A stretch of DNA of 58,506 bases from JAGWNR01 sp964565685 (GCA_964565685.1 CAZMFR010000007.1:1-58506), one strand, 5' to 3'. Shown: positions 16,255 through 25,289, counted from the stretch's first letter. Notes: generated from the sequence alone by a model not told the origin. Numbers and translations: made by a program.

Positions 16255-18168
16255 TTAGTTCGTTCCGTTCAAGTAAGCACCAGCAACATGGAAGTCGCTG
16301 TTGAGTCCCTGAAGAAGAGTGGTGTAAGGAACTGCTGTTCCTGCGCCCAAACCATTGGAAGTGTTCAAGTTAACGGATGTGATACCCGCATTCGCCAATA
16401 CCTGTGTGGTAGAAGCGGCTGTGAGTGCCAGAGTGCCGTTAAAGTTGAACGTTCTTGAACCACCTGAAGGGATCTGGTAGTAAGTTGTTCCGCTCGTGAG
16501 GTTATCATACACCTGAACACCATTTGAAGGTGCGAACGAAGCAAACGAAGCTGCTAGATTTGCTCCTGTTGTAGGAGACGAGGTGGCCAATGTAAGAGCA
16601 TTAGCACCGATCGAGCTTATGTACAATGCGTTATTTCCAGCAGAGATAGTGACGCTACCGCTGAATATCGTCTGAGCAGGATAACGATTGTAGTTTCCGC
16701 CTGCAGAAGTAGGATTAATGGTCCATGATAGGCCAGATACAGTAACACCTGACAAACTGAATGTCATGTTTGCACCCGGAAGAGTTCCATTGCTCGAAAG
16801 TGTGAGGTTGTTCGAGCTAGAATCTATACCAGTAATATTTTCTGCAGAAGCTGTAAGACTTACAGATCCAGTGACACCATTTACGTTACCATTGACGGTG
16901 GCGTAGACTGAGACTGGAACCTGTATGTTCTGAGGAAGAGGAAGGTTGAAGTTGCTAAATGTGACAGCTGAGGAGCTTCCAGTAGTAGTGACAATGTTTC
17001 CTGTGTTCAACAGAGTGCTGCCGGAATTCAATTGAAGATTGGCAAACACGCTTCCAACTGAACCGACACCAGTCATGCTCACATTAACAGTCAATCCTTG
17101 GAGTGTGGCATTGATGTTTTGTGACTTCAAGTCAAACACGCCCAAGAGGATGTTCTTTGTCTGAGTATTGCCAGTATTCGTTTGAATCGTCTGGGCAACT
17201 GGAGAACTCGGATCAATTGACACTACGAGACTTGAGTTAGATGAACCACCGTAGGACGCATACATCGCTGTGAGGTTAGGATTTGAGGAATCGCCCAATG
17301 TGCTCGTTAGAGTCACACCAGTACCATCAACTGAACGAACCTGGGCTTGAGTGACAGCAATATTCTGCTCAGTTCTGTTGCTTGTACCAAATACGCCGTG
17401 GAGCACTATGATTGTTCTCGTGGCTTTTGGAAGAACTGTAGAGATCGGGACGTTGATGCGATAATCGCTTCCGATGGTGATCTCGGTAAAGTTGCTGGAG
17501 TTGAGATTGTCAACTTCGGCCAAAACTTGACCAGATGTGGTGCGGATCGATATCGAATTCATATACAACCAAGGACGGACGTTGAAGTCCAATGCGACTG
17601 AAGAGACTTGCATGTCAGATGCTCCTGTTTGCAAGGCGAGCGATCCTAGGTCAACCTCTTGTCCATCATTGACGGCTGTGCCGTTTCCAACGTATGAACC
17701 GTTAGAGACATCCAATGAACCTGCAACACCAGGAGTTGTGATTGTTCCTGCTGTGGCTGTCGTTGCACCTGTCGTTGTTGTCGTTGTCGTGATCGGTGTG
17801 CAAATCATACCTGTTGGGCAAGTCATTGAGACTGTGCCTGTTGAAGCTGTGCCAACCGTGCCCTTGTTCAAGGCGGCGACTGTCAAAGGACCAACGAAAC
17901 CAGTGTTAGGAATACCAACTGAAGTCTGGTAGGCCTTTACAGCTGATTGGGTCTGTGAACCGAAATAGCCAGTCTTTGCTTTGCCATTGGCTATAGATGG
18001 GATGCTAAAGTTATTAGCGATGAGGAAATTCTGGAGAGCTGTGACAGCTGCGCCAGTAGATCCAACGCTCAAGTAATTTGAGAACGTGTAGCTAGCAGCT
18101 GAAGCGACGAGGGCAATGCCCAAGATGGCAGCAGCCGAGCTAACTACGATTGTCTTTATAGATTTCAT
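16255..18168 (-). CDS. Putative S-layer protein with N-terminal peptidoglycan-binding domain (637 aa)
   Basis: Signal peptide at 1-24. A PG_binding_1 domain follows at ~35-105 (AVTALQNFLIANNF, TGYFGSQTQSAVKAYQ), then CPTGMICTP and a Thr-rich linker. About 480 residues of low-charge beta-rich sequence (Ser, Thr, Asn, Gly) come next. Size, composition and domain order match predicted CPR S-layer subunits. The codon choice is more uniform than in neighbours, consistent with high expression. A ~300-base leader is likely if the promoter at 18491-18520 is used. The S-layer role is inferred, not shown. Confidence 0.7.
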   Translation of the reverse strand: MKSIKTIVVSSAAAILGIALVASAASYTFSNYLSVGSTGAAVTALQNFLIANNFSIPSIANGKAKTGYFGSQTQSAVKAYQTSVGIPNTGFVGPLTVAALNKGTVGTASTGTVSMTCPTGMICTPITTTTTTTGATTATAGTITTPGVAGSLDVSNGSYVGNGTAVNDGQEVDLGSLALQTGASDMQVSSVALDFNVRPWLYMNSISIRTTSGQVLAEVDNLNSSNFTEITIGSDYRINVPISTVLPKATRTIIVLHGVFGTSNRTEQNIAVTQAQVRSVDGTGVTLTSTLGDSSNPNLTAMYASYGGSSNSSLVVSIDPSSPVAQTIQTNTGNTQTKNILLGVFDLKSQNINATLQGLTVNVSMTGVGSVGSVFANLQLNSGSTLLNTGNIVTTTGSSSAVTFSNFNLPLPQNIQVPVSVYATVNGNVNGVTGSVSLTASAENITGIDSSSNNLTLSSNGTLPGANMTFSLSGVTVSGLSWTINPTSAGGNYNRYPAQTIFSGSVTISAGNNALYISSIGANALTLATSSPTTGANLAASFASFAPSNGVQVYDNLTSGTTYYQIPSGGSRTFNFNGTLALTAASTTQVLANAGITSVNLNTSNGLGAGTAVPYTTLLQGLNSDFHVAGAYLNGTN

Positions 18169-18663
18169 TTTTGTAATTTTGAAACAGTATCCGTCCGATT
18201 AATTATAATGCTGATAAGGTTCGGACGAACGCTGTCACTTAAACTATTAATACTGACTGAACTGAATTTTCCGCGCGCGGAACTAACATTCGACGCCGCG
18301 CACTATTACTATGCCCTCCCCGATATCGACTGCGCCGGAGGGATAGTTGGCAAGAAGGAATGTGTCGTACAGACATTCAGACGTGATAGGAACAAGCGGG
18401 ATTTTCTTTCATTGAATCGACATTGAATTGTCAACGAACAGACGCAGATACGTACCAATACGATTGCAAACGGGTCTGCGTTGCAAACCATTATACTCTG
18501 CTAGGATATGCGCTGTAAAATGGCTCAATGTGGATAACTATTCCAAAGTGGCTACAAAATACCAAAAGTCCCCTTTTGGGGCAGTTTTGCGGCTATTTTG
18601 GGTAACAGATATGCACGGAATCCATATTACACTATCACTTTGTTGGAGTCAAGCAATCATTCT
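18169..18663. other. ~500-base intergenic region upstream of the S-layer-like gene
   Basis: No gene is supported. On the minus strand TTTACA (18515-18520), 18 bases, TATAAT (18491-18496) is a reasonable promoter giving a ~315-base leader. A second TATAAT-like site lies near 18198-18204. A perfect DnaA-box sequence (TGTGGATAA) is at 18529-18537, a single copy. A CCCC/GGGG hairpin at about 18564-18585 resembles a terminator. Confidence 0.4.
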
Positions 18664-18975
18664 CTACGCCAATGATGGCATGCTTGATATTATCTCTACA
18701 GGCAAACCGTTTTTCATAGATTCCTTTAGTTTTCTGGCGCTTTGTTGCAGCGAAAAATTCAGTATCTCTATACCTATGATCTTGCCTTTTTTGCCCATAT
18801 CAACCACGATTCCCTCCTTTATTTCGGTGGTTTTTAGCACCTTTCCGCTATTTACTTTCAAGTAAGCGGCGTCTGATATTGTGTCTGGATGATTTATGGC
18901 TTGTTTTATATGGTCTATATTTATGTGACGCTCGGAAATCCTTTCTTGGGCATGTATTGTAATCCTCAGACGCAT
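18664..18975 (-). CDS. DUF4258-like/DUF2283-like fused small protein (103 aa)
   Basis: Residues 1-32 (ITIHAQERISERHINIDHIK) match the N-terminal half of DUF4258-type proteins. Residues ~38-75 (EGIVVDMGKKGKIIGIEIL) match the core of DUF2283. In other genomes these two families are usually separate neighbouring genes. The tail (ARKLKESMKNGLPVE) is unassigned. It ends up as a compact fusion, possibly from a deletion between two adjacent genes. It may belong to a toxin-antitoxin-like pair; no partner is seen here. Confidence 0.6.
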   Translation of the reverse strand: MRLRITIHAQERISERHINIDHIKQAINHPDTISDAAYLKVNSGKVLKTTEIKEGIVVDMGKKGKIIGIEILNFSLQQSARKLKESMKNGLPVEIISSMPSLA

Positions 18976-19007
18976 CCAGCCATTATATCATATTTTCTTT
19001 ATCTGAA

Positions 19008-19817
19008 TTACTTTAATGAATACCGGCTCCATCGGCGATCCCCCTCTTTTTTGACGATGCCTGAATGGACGAGATCGGACAATTCGCGCTGGATGGTCTT
19101 TGTGCTGCAATCCGGTATGTCCTTTACAATGTCCTTTATGGTTTGATTCGGTTGTTTCTTTAGCAGCTCGATTATCGAGCTCTTGCGACTGTCCTTTGGA
19201 AAAGCATTGCTTTGAGCTTTATCTTTAAAAGACATTGGTTGCTTTATTTTATCAGAAGAATGATTCTGTGAATTTTCTGCTGTTGATTTTTCTTGTCCTT
19301 TATCATCTGTCCTTGATAGAGATTCTGTGGCGAAAAATGACTTTGATAGTATATAGCCGGCGCGAGTAGCTGATTCCATGGCGCGATCTTTTGTGTGGAT
19401 GACCAGTGCGTCTATCTCATCAATGATCATTTCAGCGTTCATTTTCGATATGATATGGGAACCAAAAGAAATATTGACAAAAGTCCTGGTTTCGAGAAGG
19501 GATGAAAGGAAGAATCTCATGTAAGAATTCTTTTCCTGGGAATCGACGCCCGCCAGGGCGATGGTAGAAGAAATCAGGGACATGCAACGTTCGCGGATCT
19601 CCCATTTCAATGGATCGTTGTCCTTTATTAAATTGGTGACCAGATATAGGGCGGTGACTATACGTTCTGTCTTTTTGAAGACATAGAAAAGATTCTCATC
19701 TCCTGAAATGAGACCTATAGTACGCCAGAAACTCTGGTCTATTGGTATATGGTTTTCTGCTTTATTTTCATTCATGTCCTTTATGTTTTCGTCTGATTTG
19801 TCCTTTATAGCAACCAA
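19008..19817 (-). CDS. Winged-helix (DeoR-like) regulator with N-terminal helical domain (269 aa)
   Basis: Residues ~28-155 form a helical domain (SFWRTIGLISGDENLFYVFKK). A Ser/Asp/Lys-rich linker runs ~165-205. The C-terminal winged helix is IIELLKKQPNQTIKDIVKDI then STKTIQRELSDLVHSGIVKK. The start is TTG with AAAGGA 4-5 bases upstream. A promoter TTGCTT-18-TATAAT lies at ~19855-19884. The 9-mer TAAAGGACA occurs seven times in and just before the gene, three of them around the start, which may be autoregulatory sites. Targets are unknown. Confidence 0.65.
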   Translation of the reverse strand: MVAIKDKSDENIKDMNENKAENHIPIDQSFWRTIGLISGDENLFYVFKKTERIVTALYLVTNLIKDNDPLKWEIRERCMSLISSTIALAGVDSQEKNSYMRFFLSSLLETRTFVNISFGSHIISKMNAEMIIDEIDALVIHTKDRAMESATRAGYILSKSFFATESLSRTDDKGQEKSTAENSQNHSSDKIKQPMSFKDKAQSNAFPKDSRKSSIIELLKKQPNQTIKDIVKDIPDCSTKTIQRELSDLVHSGIVKKEGDRRWSRYSLK

Positions 19818-19828
19818 CCTGTCCTTTA
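19775..19828. promoter_or_regulatory. Cluster of TAAAGGACA words at the start of the winged-helix gene
   Basis: Copies (minus strand) at 19775-19783, 19799-19807 and 19820-19828 lie within 54 bases around the TTG start. Further copies in the gene are at 19118, 19130, 19294 and 19619. The 19820 copy doubles as the Shine-Dalgarno. They are candidate operators or a codon-context effect of Ile-Lys-Asp. Confidence 0.35.
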
Positions 19829-19937
19829 GATTTCCTAGCTAAATTTCAAGGACATTATATAAGACATCTGGTGCAAAAAGCAAGTTTTCTATCGTTGTTC
19901 CCTATTATGGTCATTCTCTCTGCCGACGAGATACTAG

Positions 19938-20030
19938 CTTTCTCCGAGTACATGAATTTATTGCTATAAATCCACTCAGGTCCTCGCCCGTCGGTCGCGG
20001 AGCCCCTTCGAAAGATGTATCTGTCGGCTC
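19938..20030. repeat. Family-C repeat, intergenic copy
   Basis: About 85 bases beginning CTTTCTCCGAGTACATGAAT and ending CGAAAGATGTATCTG align at roughly 75-80 percent identity (by eye) with 28166-28252 inside tatD. Shared words include CCGTCG, GCGGAGCCCC and TCGAAAGA. Confidence 0.6.
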
Positions 20031-20103
20031 GGTAGGATTCATGTCCTCTTCAAAAATCTTCATGTCCTGAAGTGTACCCTGCACGGTCTTATTATTCTCG
20101 TGA

Positions 20104-20109
20104 TATAAT
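20104..20109 (+). promoter_or_regulatory. -10 element of ftsK, leaderless start
   Basis: TGATATAAT (TATAAT at 20104-20109) ends 8 bases before the ftsK ATG at 20118, so transcription should begin at or within two bases of the start codon. Confidence 0.55.
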
Positions 20110-20117
20110 CATCTATC

Positions 20118-22412
20118 ATGTCTAAAAAGAAAACTAAAAAGGAGAAAAAGGAGACGGGTTCTTCTTTCGTCAGAGAATTAAAAGCAGAGACATTGCAGGC
20201 GGTGCTAGCGATAATATTTTTAGTGGCTGGCATATTGACAGGCCTCGCTTCATTCGACAAGGCCGGCTGGGTCGGCCAATATTTCTATCATTATGCGGAT
20301 AGATTGTTCGGCATCGGCTATTTCCTCTTGCCCCTCATCTGCATTATCCTGGCAATCGCCTTTTTGCGCGGCATACGCCAGAGATTCACATTTTGGAAAT
20401 TCTTCGGCGGGCTCCTATTCTTGCTCTCTGGTCTAGGACTGATAGATCTCGTCTTCTCTAATGAGGGCGGCATCATCGGACATTATGTCTCCAGTCCTCT
20501 GGTATCATTGGTCGATGTATATGCTTCGGCGGCGATATTGGTGGCATTGATCGCCATTTCGCTCCTCATAACCCTGGAGGTAGGGGTGACATTCGACCAG
20601 CTGGCGTTTTGGAGGAAGGAAAAAAACAAAGATGAAAAGAAAGAAAAAGAAGACAATGAGGATGTCGATGATATGGTTGAAAAAGCCGAAAAGAAGCTAG
20701 ATGACGCGGATGACGAGGAAGAAAAGGAGAAAACGGAAGCCATCGCGCCTCTGGCTAAAAAATCAGGAAAGAAGCCGATCGATGTCCAAGGGCTACCCTT
20801 GGACAAAGACGAGGATTTCGCGATGAACGCTGACACGAGGAGCATGAAGCCGTTCACGCCGCCGCCGCTATCTCTCCTCGAAAAGGACAGCGGCAGGCCG
20901 GAGACAGGCGATATAAAGGCAAACGCGAATATCATAAAGAGGACTTTGCAGAATTTTGGCATAAGCGTGGAGATGGACGAGATATCAATAGGCCCATCGG
21001 TGACAAGATATGCATTAAAGCCGGCCGAAGGGGTCAAATTGTCGCGCATCACCACATTGAATAACGACCTGTCATTGTCTCTGGCAGCTCACCCTATACG
21101 CATCGAGGCGCCGATACCAGGCAAATCGCTCGTCGGCATCGAAATACCGAATACATCAAAGACGACTGTCGGTCTAGGCACTCTGCTCGGTTCAGAGGAA
21201 TTCCAGAGATCGGACAAGCCGCTGTTGGTCTCTCTAGGAAAATCGATCACTGGCATATCGCATTTCGCCAATTTGGGCAAAGCGCCTCACATGCTCATCG
21301 CTGGTGCGACCGGTTCCGGCAAATCAGTTACCATACATGCCATCATCACTTCCCTGCTCTATCGCAATTCGCCAGAAGACCTGAAATTCATCATGATAGA
21401 CCCAAAGCGCGTGGAGCTCACCCTGTACAACAAGATTCCCCATCTCCTGACGCCTGTCATAACTGACGCAAAAAAGGCCATCCTTGCCCTAAAATGGGCC
21501 GGCAAGGAGATGAGCCGACGATATGATGTGCTGGAAAAAACAGCGACGCGTGATATCGATTCGTATCACAGAAGCGTGCTCGATCCTGCGATTGAAAAGG
21601 CGATCGCAGAGGTAAAGAAGAAGGGCGGCAAGGGGGAAAAGGAGAAAAACAAGGAAGAGACGGACAGCCAATTCCCTGAGACGATGCCGTATATTGTGAT
21701 CGTCATCGATGAATTGGCAGACATAATGCAAGCATACCCTCGCGAGCTGGAATCAGCCATAGTTCGACTAGCTCAAATGAGCCGAGCTGTGGGCATCCAC
21801 CTCGTCCTATCGACGCAACGGCCGAGCGTCAATGTCATCACCGGTTTGATCAAAGCCAATATCCCGTCCCGTGTGGCATTGCAAGTGGCTTCACAGATAG
21901 ACTCGCGCACTATTTTGGACCAACCAGGCGCGGAGAAATTGCTCGGTGCAGGCGACATGCTGTACCTGGGCGCAGAGATGTCAAAACCAGTGCGCTTGCA
22001 GTCCGCTTTCATATCAGAAGGAGAAGTCAAGAAAGTATCGAAATATCTAGCCGATGCCTACAAGGACGAGATAATGAGCGAGATAAATCTGTCTGCCCCA
22101 TCAAAAGAGGCCGGTCAAGATGCGATCTTTTCAGCCAGTCTAGACGATGAATCGCTCGAAGAAGACGATGATATGTACGAAGACGCGCGTTTGGCGGTGA
22201 TCTCCGCCGGCAAGGCCTCGACGTCATATCTCCAACGCAAGCTAGGCGTCGGCTATTCGCGAGCGGCAAAGCTGATGGACATGCTCGAGGAGCGCGGCGT
22301 GATAGGAGCGGCAAACGGATCAAAACCGAGAGAGGTGATGGGAGCGGCGGAAACAGGCGAGAACGAAGATGCTTCAGTTGACACGTCAGAGAAAATCGAA
22401 CAAGCAATATGA
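20118..22412 (+). CDS. ftsK: DNA translocase FtsK/SpoIIIE
   Basis: Septum-anchored ATPase that pumps chromosomal DNA at division. Four N-terminal TM helices (~25-160), a charged linker (KNKDEKKEKEDNEDVDDMVEK), the alpha domain, then the motor with Walker A (GATGSGKSV, ~395) and Walker B (IVIVIDELADIM). The C-terminal gamma winged helix (STSYLQRKLGVGYSRAAKLM) would read KOPS-like sites. A family-A palindrome encodes VQGLPLD near residue 225 in the linker. A Lys/Gly-rich insert (KKKGGKGEKEKNK) precedes Walker B. The length of 764 aa is normal. Confidence 0.96.
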   Translation: MSKKKTKKEKKETGSSFVRELKAETLQAVLAIIFLVAGILTGLASFDKAGWVGQYFYHYADRLFGIGYFLLPLICIILAIAFLRGIRQRFTFWKFFGGLLFLLSGLGLIDLVFSNEGGIIGHYVSSPLVSLVDVYASAAILVALIAISLLITLEVGVTFDQLAFWRKEKNKDEKKEKEDNEDVDDMVEKAEKKLDDADDEEEKEKTEAIAPLAKKSGKKPIDVQGLPLDKDEDFAMNADTRSMKPFTPPPLSLLEKDSGRPETGDIKANANIIKRTLQNFGISVEMDEISIGPSVTRYALKPAEGVKLSRITTLNNDLSLSLAAHPIRIEAPIPGKSLVGIEIPNTSKTTVGLGTLLGSEEFQRSDKPLLVSLGKSITGISHFANLGKAPHMLIAGATGSGKSVTIHAIITSLLYRNSPEDLKFIMIDPKRVELTLYNKIPHLLTPVITDAKKAILALKWAGKEMSRRYDVLEKTATRDIDSYHRSVLDPAIEKAIAEVKKKGGKGEKEKNKEETDSQFPETMPYIVIVIDELADIMQAYPRELESAIVRLAQMSRAVGIHLVLSTQRPSVNVITGLIKANIPSRVALQVASQIDSRTILDQPGAEKLLGAGDMLYLGAEMSKPVRLQSAFISEGEVKKVSKYLADAYKDEIMSEINLSAPSKEAGQDAIFSASLDDESLEEDDDMYEDARLAVISAGKASTSYLQRKLGVGYSRAAKLMDMLEERGVIGAANGSKPREVMGAAETGENEDASVDTSEKIEQAI
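20784..20804. repeat. Family-A palindrome inside ftsK
   Basis: GTCCAAGGGCTACCCTTGGAC lies in frame and encodes VQGLPLD in the flexible linker, where an insertion would be tolerated. Confidence 0.75.
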
Positions 22413-22470
22413 AAAGTGAAAAGCATAAATTTTCTTTCTGCTTTATACGTTCTGCTTCCTACTATCTGTC

Positions 22471-22875
22471 ATGAATCGCGGCACTATACAAAAAATATTC
22501 GTTACGGCTATTGTGGCCATCATAGCCGCAGGTCTTTTGTATTTTATATATAGGACATACAAGGCGTATGCCTCCGGCCCCAGCATCACGGTCACCGAAC
22601 CGGCAAATTATGCATCATTTTCCACTTCAACTGTGACAATAGCCGGCAGAGCAGAACGTGTCCAGGACATCACTCTCGATAGTAGATCCATAACCATAGA
22701 CAACAAAGGAAATTTCTCAGAAACGATCCTGCTAATGCCCGGCTATAATATAGAAACCATCTCTGCCCATGATCCATTCGGTCATATGGCGAAAAAACAG
22801 CTAGAGCTCGTTTATCTGGCACCAAAGATCGCAACATCTAGCATAGCTACTTCTACCGTCGCAACCTCCACATAG
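22471..22875 (+). CDS. Membrane-anchored Ig-like (glucodextranase B-like) protein (134 aa)
   Basis: One N-terminal TM helix (residues 9-29) anchors an extracytoplasmic beta domain (ITVTEPANYASFSTSTVTIA to MPGYNIETISAHD) of the kind seen as glucodextranase-like domain B. A Ser/Thr-rich tail (SSIATSTVATST) ends the protein. It follows ftsK by 60 bases on the same strand. Such domains usually bind carbohydrate or another envelope component. The function is unknown. Confidence 0.65.
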   Translation: MNRGTIQKIFVTAIVAIIAAGLLYFIYRTYKAYASGPSITVTEPANYASFSTSTVTIAGRAERVQDITLDSRSITIDNKGNFSETILLMPGYNIETISAHDPFGHMAKKQLELVYLAPKIATSSIATSTVATST

Positions 22876-22938
22876 ATTAAACCCCCAAACATTCGCTTCC
22901 CCACCTCGCGAGGTCTCCTACGATTTTAACTTTTCTTT

Positions 22939-22978
22939 ATAACTATTTTAACTTTTCTTAATAACTTTTGCATATAAT
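22939..22978 (+). promoter_or_regulatory. Shared-block promoter 4 (repeat coiled-coil gene)
   Basis: ATAACTATTTTAACTTT then TCTTAATAA (22939-22964), 8-base gap, TATAAT (22973-22978). TTTTAACTTTTCTT is also present just upstream at 22924-22937, so the half-block is duplicated, as in promoter 5. Confidence 0.8.
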
Positions 22979-23010
22979 GTGTGTTATTATTGATTAACCA
23001 ACGTAAAAAT

Positions 23011-23673
23011 ATGTCTATAAAAACGCAAGAGTTTAAAATAGAAAATAGCGGGTCACCAGCCACAAAAGGCGACTTGTTGCTGTTCAAAAGCGATATCTTG
23101 GCAGCAACCAAAGGTGATCTCGCGGCATTCAAAAGCGATATTTTAACAACAACTAGAGGTGATTTATCGACATTTAAAATCGACATTTTAAATGCCACAA
23201 AAAAAGAGCTCGCGGAATTTAAAAAAGGGGTTGCGCTAAAGAGCGATCTTACAGAATTTAAAAAAGATGTTGTTCTGAAAGGCGACCTAGTGGAGTTAAA
23301 GAAAGGTGTTGCTATGAAGAGCGACCTTGTGGAGCTAAAGAAAGGCGTTGCAACAAAGAGCGATCTTGTGGATATCAAAAAAGACATCGCTCTAAAAAGC
23401 GATGTCCAAGCATTAAGAAACGATGTCAAGGTAATCGTCGATGGTGCCATCGCTGACTTGACTATTATAGTAAGCGGCGCTTTTACTAAACTGGAAAAAT
23501 CAGTTGATGAAAGATTTGGAAAACTGGAATATTCCATGACCGATAAATTTGAAGGGGTTAACAATCGCATCCAGGGGCTTTGGAATGCTTTTGACAGCCA
23601 TACTTTGGAGTGCGTCGGTAGAAACGAACATAGTCGACTCGAGAAGAGAGTGAGAGTTTTAGAAACGGCTTGA
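23011..23673 (+). CDS. Tandem-repeat coiled-coil protein (220 aa)
   Basis: Residues ~14-135 are nine tandem units of 13-15 residues of the type KGDLxxFKxDIL or LKSDLxELKKGV, expected to form a long helix. A heptad-rich C-terminal half follows (FTKLEKSVDERFGKLEYSM) and ends with EHSRLEKRVRVLE. There is no signal peptide or TM segment. I start at the ATG 23011 because the -10 ends at 22978, which excludes the GTG at 22981. The strong promoter suggests abundance. It may be a cytoskeletal or spacer protein. No family is recognised. Confidence 0.65.
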   Translation: MSIKTQEFKIENSGSPATKGDLLLFKSDILAATKGDLAAFKSDILTTTRGDLSTFKIDILNATKKELAEFKKGVALKSDLTEFKKDVVLKGDLVELKKGVAMKSDLVELKKGVATKSDLVDIKKDIALKSDVQALRNDVKVIVDGAIADLTIIVSGAFTKLEKSVDERFGKLEYSMTDKFEGVNNRIQGLWNAFDSHTLECVGRNEHSRLEKRVRVLETA

Positions 23674-23738
23674 GTTCGCCTAAAAACTCCAGATCAGGTC
23701 GAAGACAATCTTTAATAACTTTAAAAATCAAAAATATC

Positions 23739-24893
23739 ATGTCTAAAAAAATAAAAGAAAAAGCAGTTGAAGAGAAAAACGCAGCCGCGTCTATCGCCAT
23801 GCTTGCCGGCAAACATGGCGGGCAAGAAAAAACTCCAAAAACAAAGGATCCTACAGACAGCATCAGGGATACCTTGAATGCCATACGAGGAAAATTCGGA
23901 GATGACGCGATCATGAAGCTCGGGGAAAAACCGCATGTGAATGTCGATGCCATATCTACTGGCTCCATAGGCCTAGACGCCGCGCTCGGCGTCGGTGGCA
24001 TGCCTCGCGGACGCATCATAGAGGTCTTTGGACCAGAATCATCTGGCAAGACGACACTGACATTGCATGTCATAGCCGAGGCGCAGAAAAAAGGCGGCGT
24101 ATGCGCTTTCATCGATGCAGAGCATGCGATGGATCCAGAATATGCGGCTCGACTAGGAGTAAAAACAGATGAATTGCTCATCTCTCAGCCAGACACAGGC
24201 GAACAAGCCCTCGAGATAGTCGATTCTCTGGTGCGCTCCGGCAAGCTAGACGTCATCGTCATCGATTCAGTGGCCGCATTGACGCCAAAAGACGAGATAG
24301 AGGGCGATATGGGCGCGTATCATGTCGGCAAGCAAGCGCGGCTCATGTCGCAGGCCCTGCGCAAGCTAACCGCTATCGTAGCCAAGTCAAAGACGATAGT
24401 TATTTTCATCAATCAAATCCGCATGCAGATCGGCGTGATGTTCGGCAATCCAGAGACGACGCCAGGAGGAAAGGCCTTGAAATTTTACACTTCTGTCCGT
24501 CTAGATATACGCCGCATAGCACAGATAAAAAAGGGCGACGAGATCATGGGCGGCAGAGTCCGTGTAAAAGTAGTCAAAAATAAAGTAGCCGCGCCGTTCC
24601 GTCAGACAGAATTCGATCTCATGTACAATGAAGGTATTTCAAAGGAAGGTGAAATCATTGCTCTCGGAGAAAAGATGGAGATACTTACCAAATCAGGCAA
24701 TTCATACAAATATGGCGAGCTCACTCTTGGTCGCGGTTATGACGCCACACGACAATTCTTGAAAGAGAACGAAGAGGTCCGCGAAGAGCTCCTGACCAAG
24801 ATACGCGCGAGACTTGCCGAAGGTCTGACTGTCGGGAAAAACGACGCGAACAGCAAGACAAGCCCTGAAAACGTCAGCTCGAGCGAGGATTAA
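23739..24893 (+). CDS. recA: Recombinase RecA
   Basis: Strand-exchange ATPase. Walker A GPESSGKTT, Walker B VIVIDSVAALTP, EIEGDMGAYHVGKQARLMSQ, L2 region (NQIRMQIGVMFGNPETTPGG) and KFYTSVRLDIRR are all present. I start at the ATG 23739 (MSKKIKEKAVEEK). The in-frame ATG at 23670 would overlap the upstream gene and add an unrelated 23 residues. The 384-aa protein has a slightly extended Lys/Glu-rich N-terminus. Confidence 0.97.
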   Translation: MSKKIKEKAVEEKNAAASIAMLAGKHGGQEKTPKTKDPTDSIRDTLNAIRGKFGDDAIMKLGEKPHVNVDAISTGSIGLDAALGVGGMPRGRIIEVFGPESSGKTTLTLHVIAEAQKKGGVCAFIDAEHAMDPEYAARLGVKTDELLISQPDTGEQALEIVDSLVRSGKLDVIVIDSVAALTPKDEIEGDMGAYHVGKQARLMSQALRKLTAIVAKSKTIVIFINQIRMQIGVMFGNPETTPGGKALKFYTSVRLDIRRIAQIKKGDEIMGGRVRVKVVKNKVAAPFRQTEFDLMYNEGISKEGEIIALGEKMEILTKSGNSYKYGELTLGRGYDATRQFLKENEEVREELLTKIRARLAEGLTVGKNDANSKTSPENVSSSED

Positions 24894-24944
24894 TTGACTT
24901 ATAAGTTAGTATAAAGTAGCCTGACTCCAGAGAAAGGAACATCT

Positions 24945-25175
24945 ATGAAAAGGATGAGTAAATCTGGCATGGAACGTGAAGCTCGGTTCAAGGCGGCTTG
25001 GGGTGGCTATGCTGCTTTGCTTCGACAAGAAAAGTTTGATGACGGCTTGAGACGACGTGAAGAAGAAATACGGAGGGCTCGCCACACTGACGAAAAGGAG
25101 ACGCTCAAAGCTGAAAGAGATTCATTCGTCAAAAAAGCCAAGAGTGACAATACTCTCCATATCGGTTTTTGTTGA
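24945..25175 (+). CDS. Small charged hypothetical protein (76 aa)
   Basis: Highly charged, mostly helical (REARFKAAWGGYAALLRQEK, RRREEEIRRAR). AAAGGA sits 8 bases before the ATG and an intrinsic terminator follows at 25201. It occupies the place after recA where recX often sits, but there is no visible RecX similarity. Confidence 0.5.
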   Translation: MKRMSKSGMEREARFKAAWGGYAALLRQEKFDDGLRRREEEIRRARHTDEKETLKAERDSFVKKAKSDNTLHIGFC

Positions 25176-25200
25176 TAAGCTCGTCGTCACACGAATCGCA

Positions 25201-25232
25201 ATGTCAACTCGTCTCGGTGAGTTGGCATTTTT
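25201..25232 (+). terminator. Terminator after the recA unit
   Basis: TGTCAACTC and GAGTTGGCA pair around GTCTCGGT, followed by T5. Confidence 0.7.
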
Positions 25233-25289
25233 GCTTTTTGGTGCATTTTCAGATAGAATGCGTCTACTTAATCTTAAGAAGAAATAACC

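Noticed and set aside
18529..18537. Perfect DnaA-box sequence TGTGGATAA as a replication origin
   Set aside because: Only one exact box, no cluster, no dnaA or dnaN nearby; TGTTGATAA near two promoters is a weaker match.
19118..19828. DNA uptake sequence explanation for TAAAGGACA
   Set aside because: Copies are confined to one gene and not visibly enriched elsewhere in the window.
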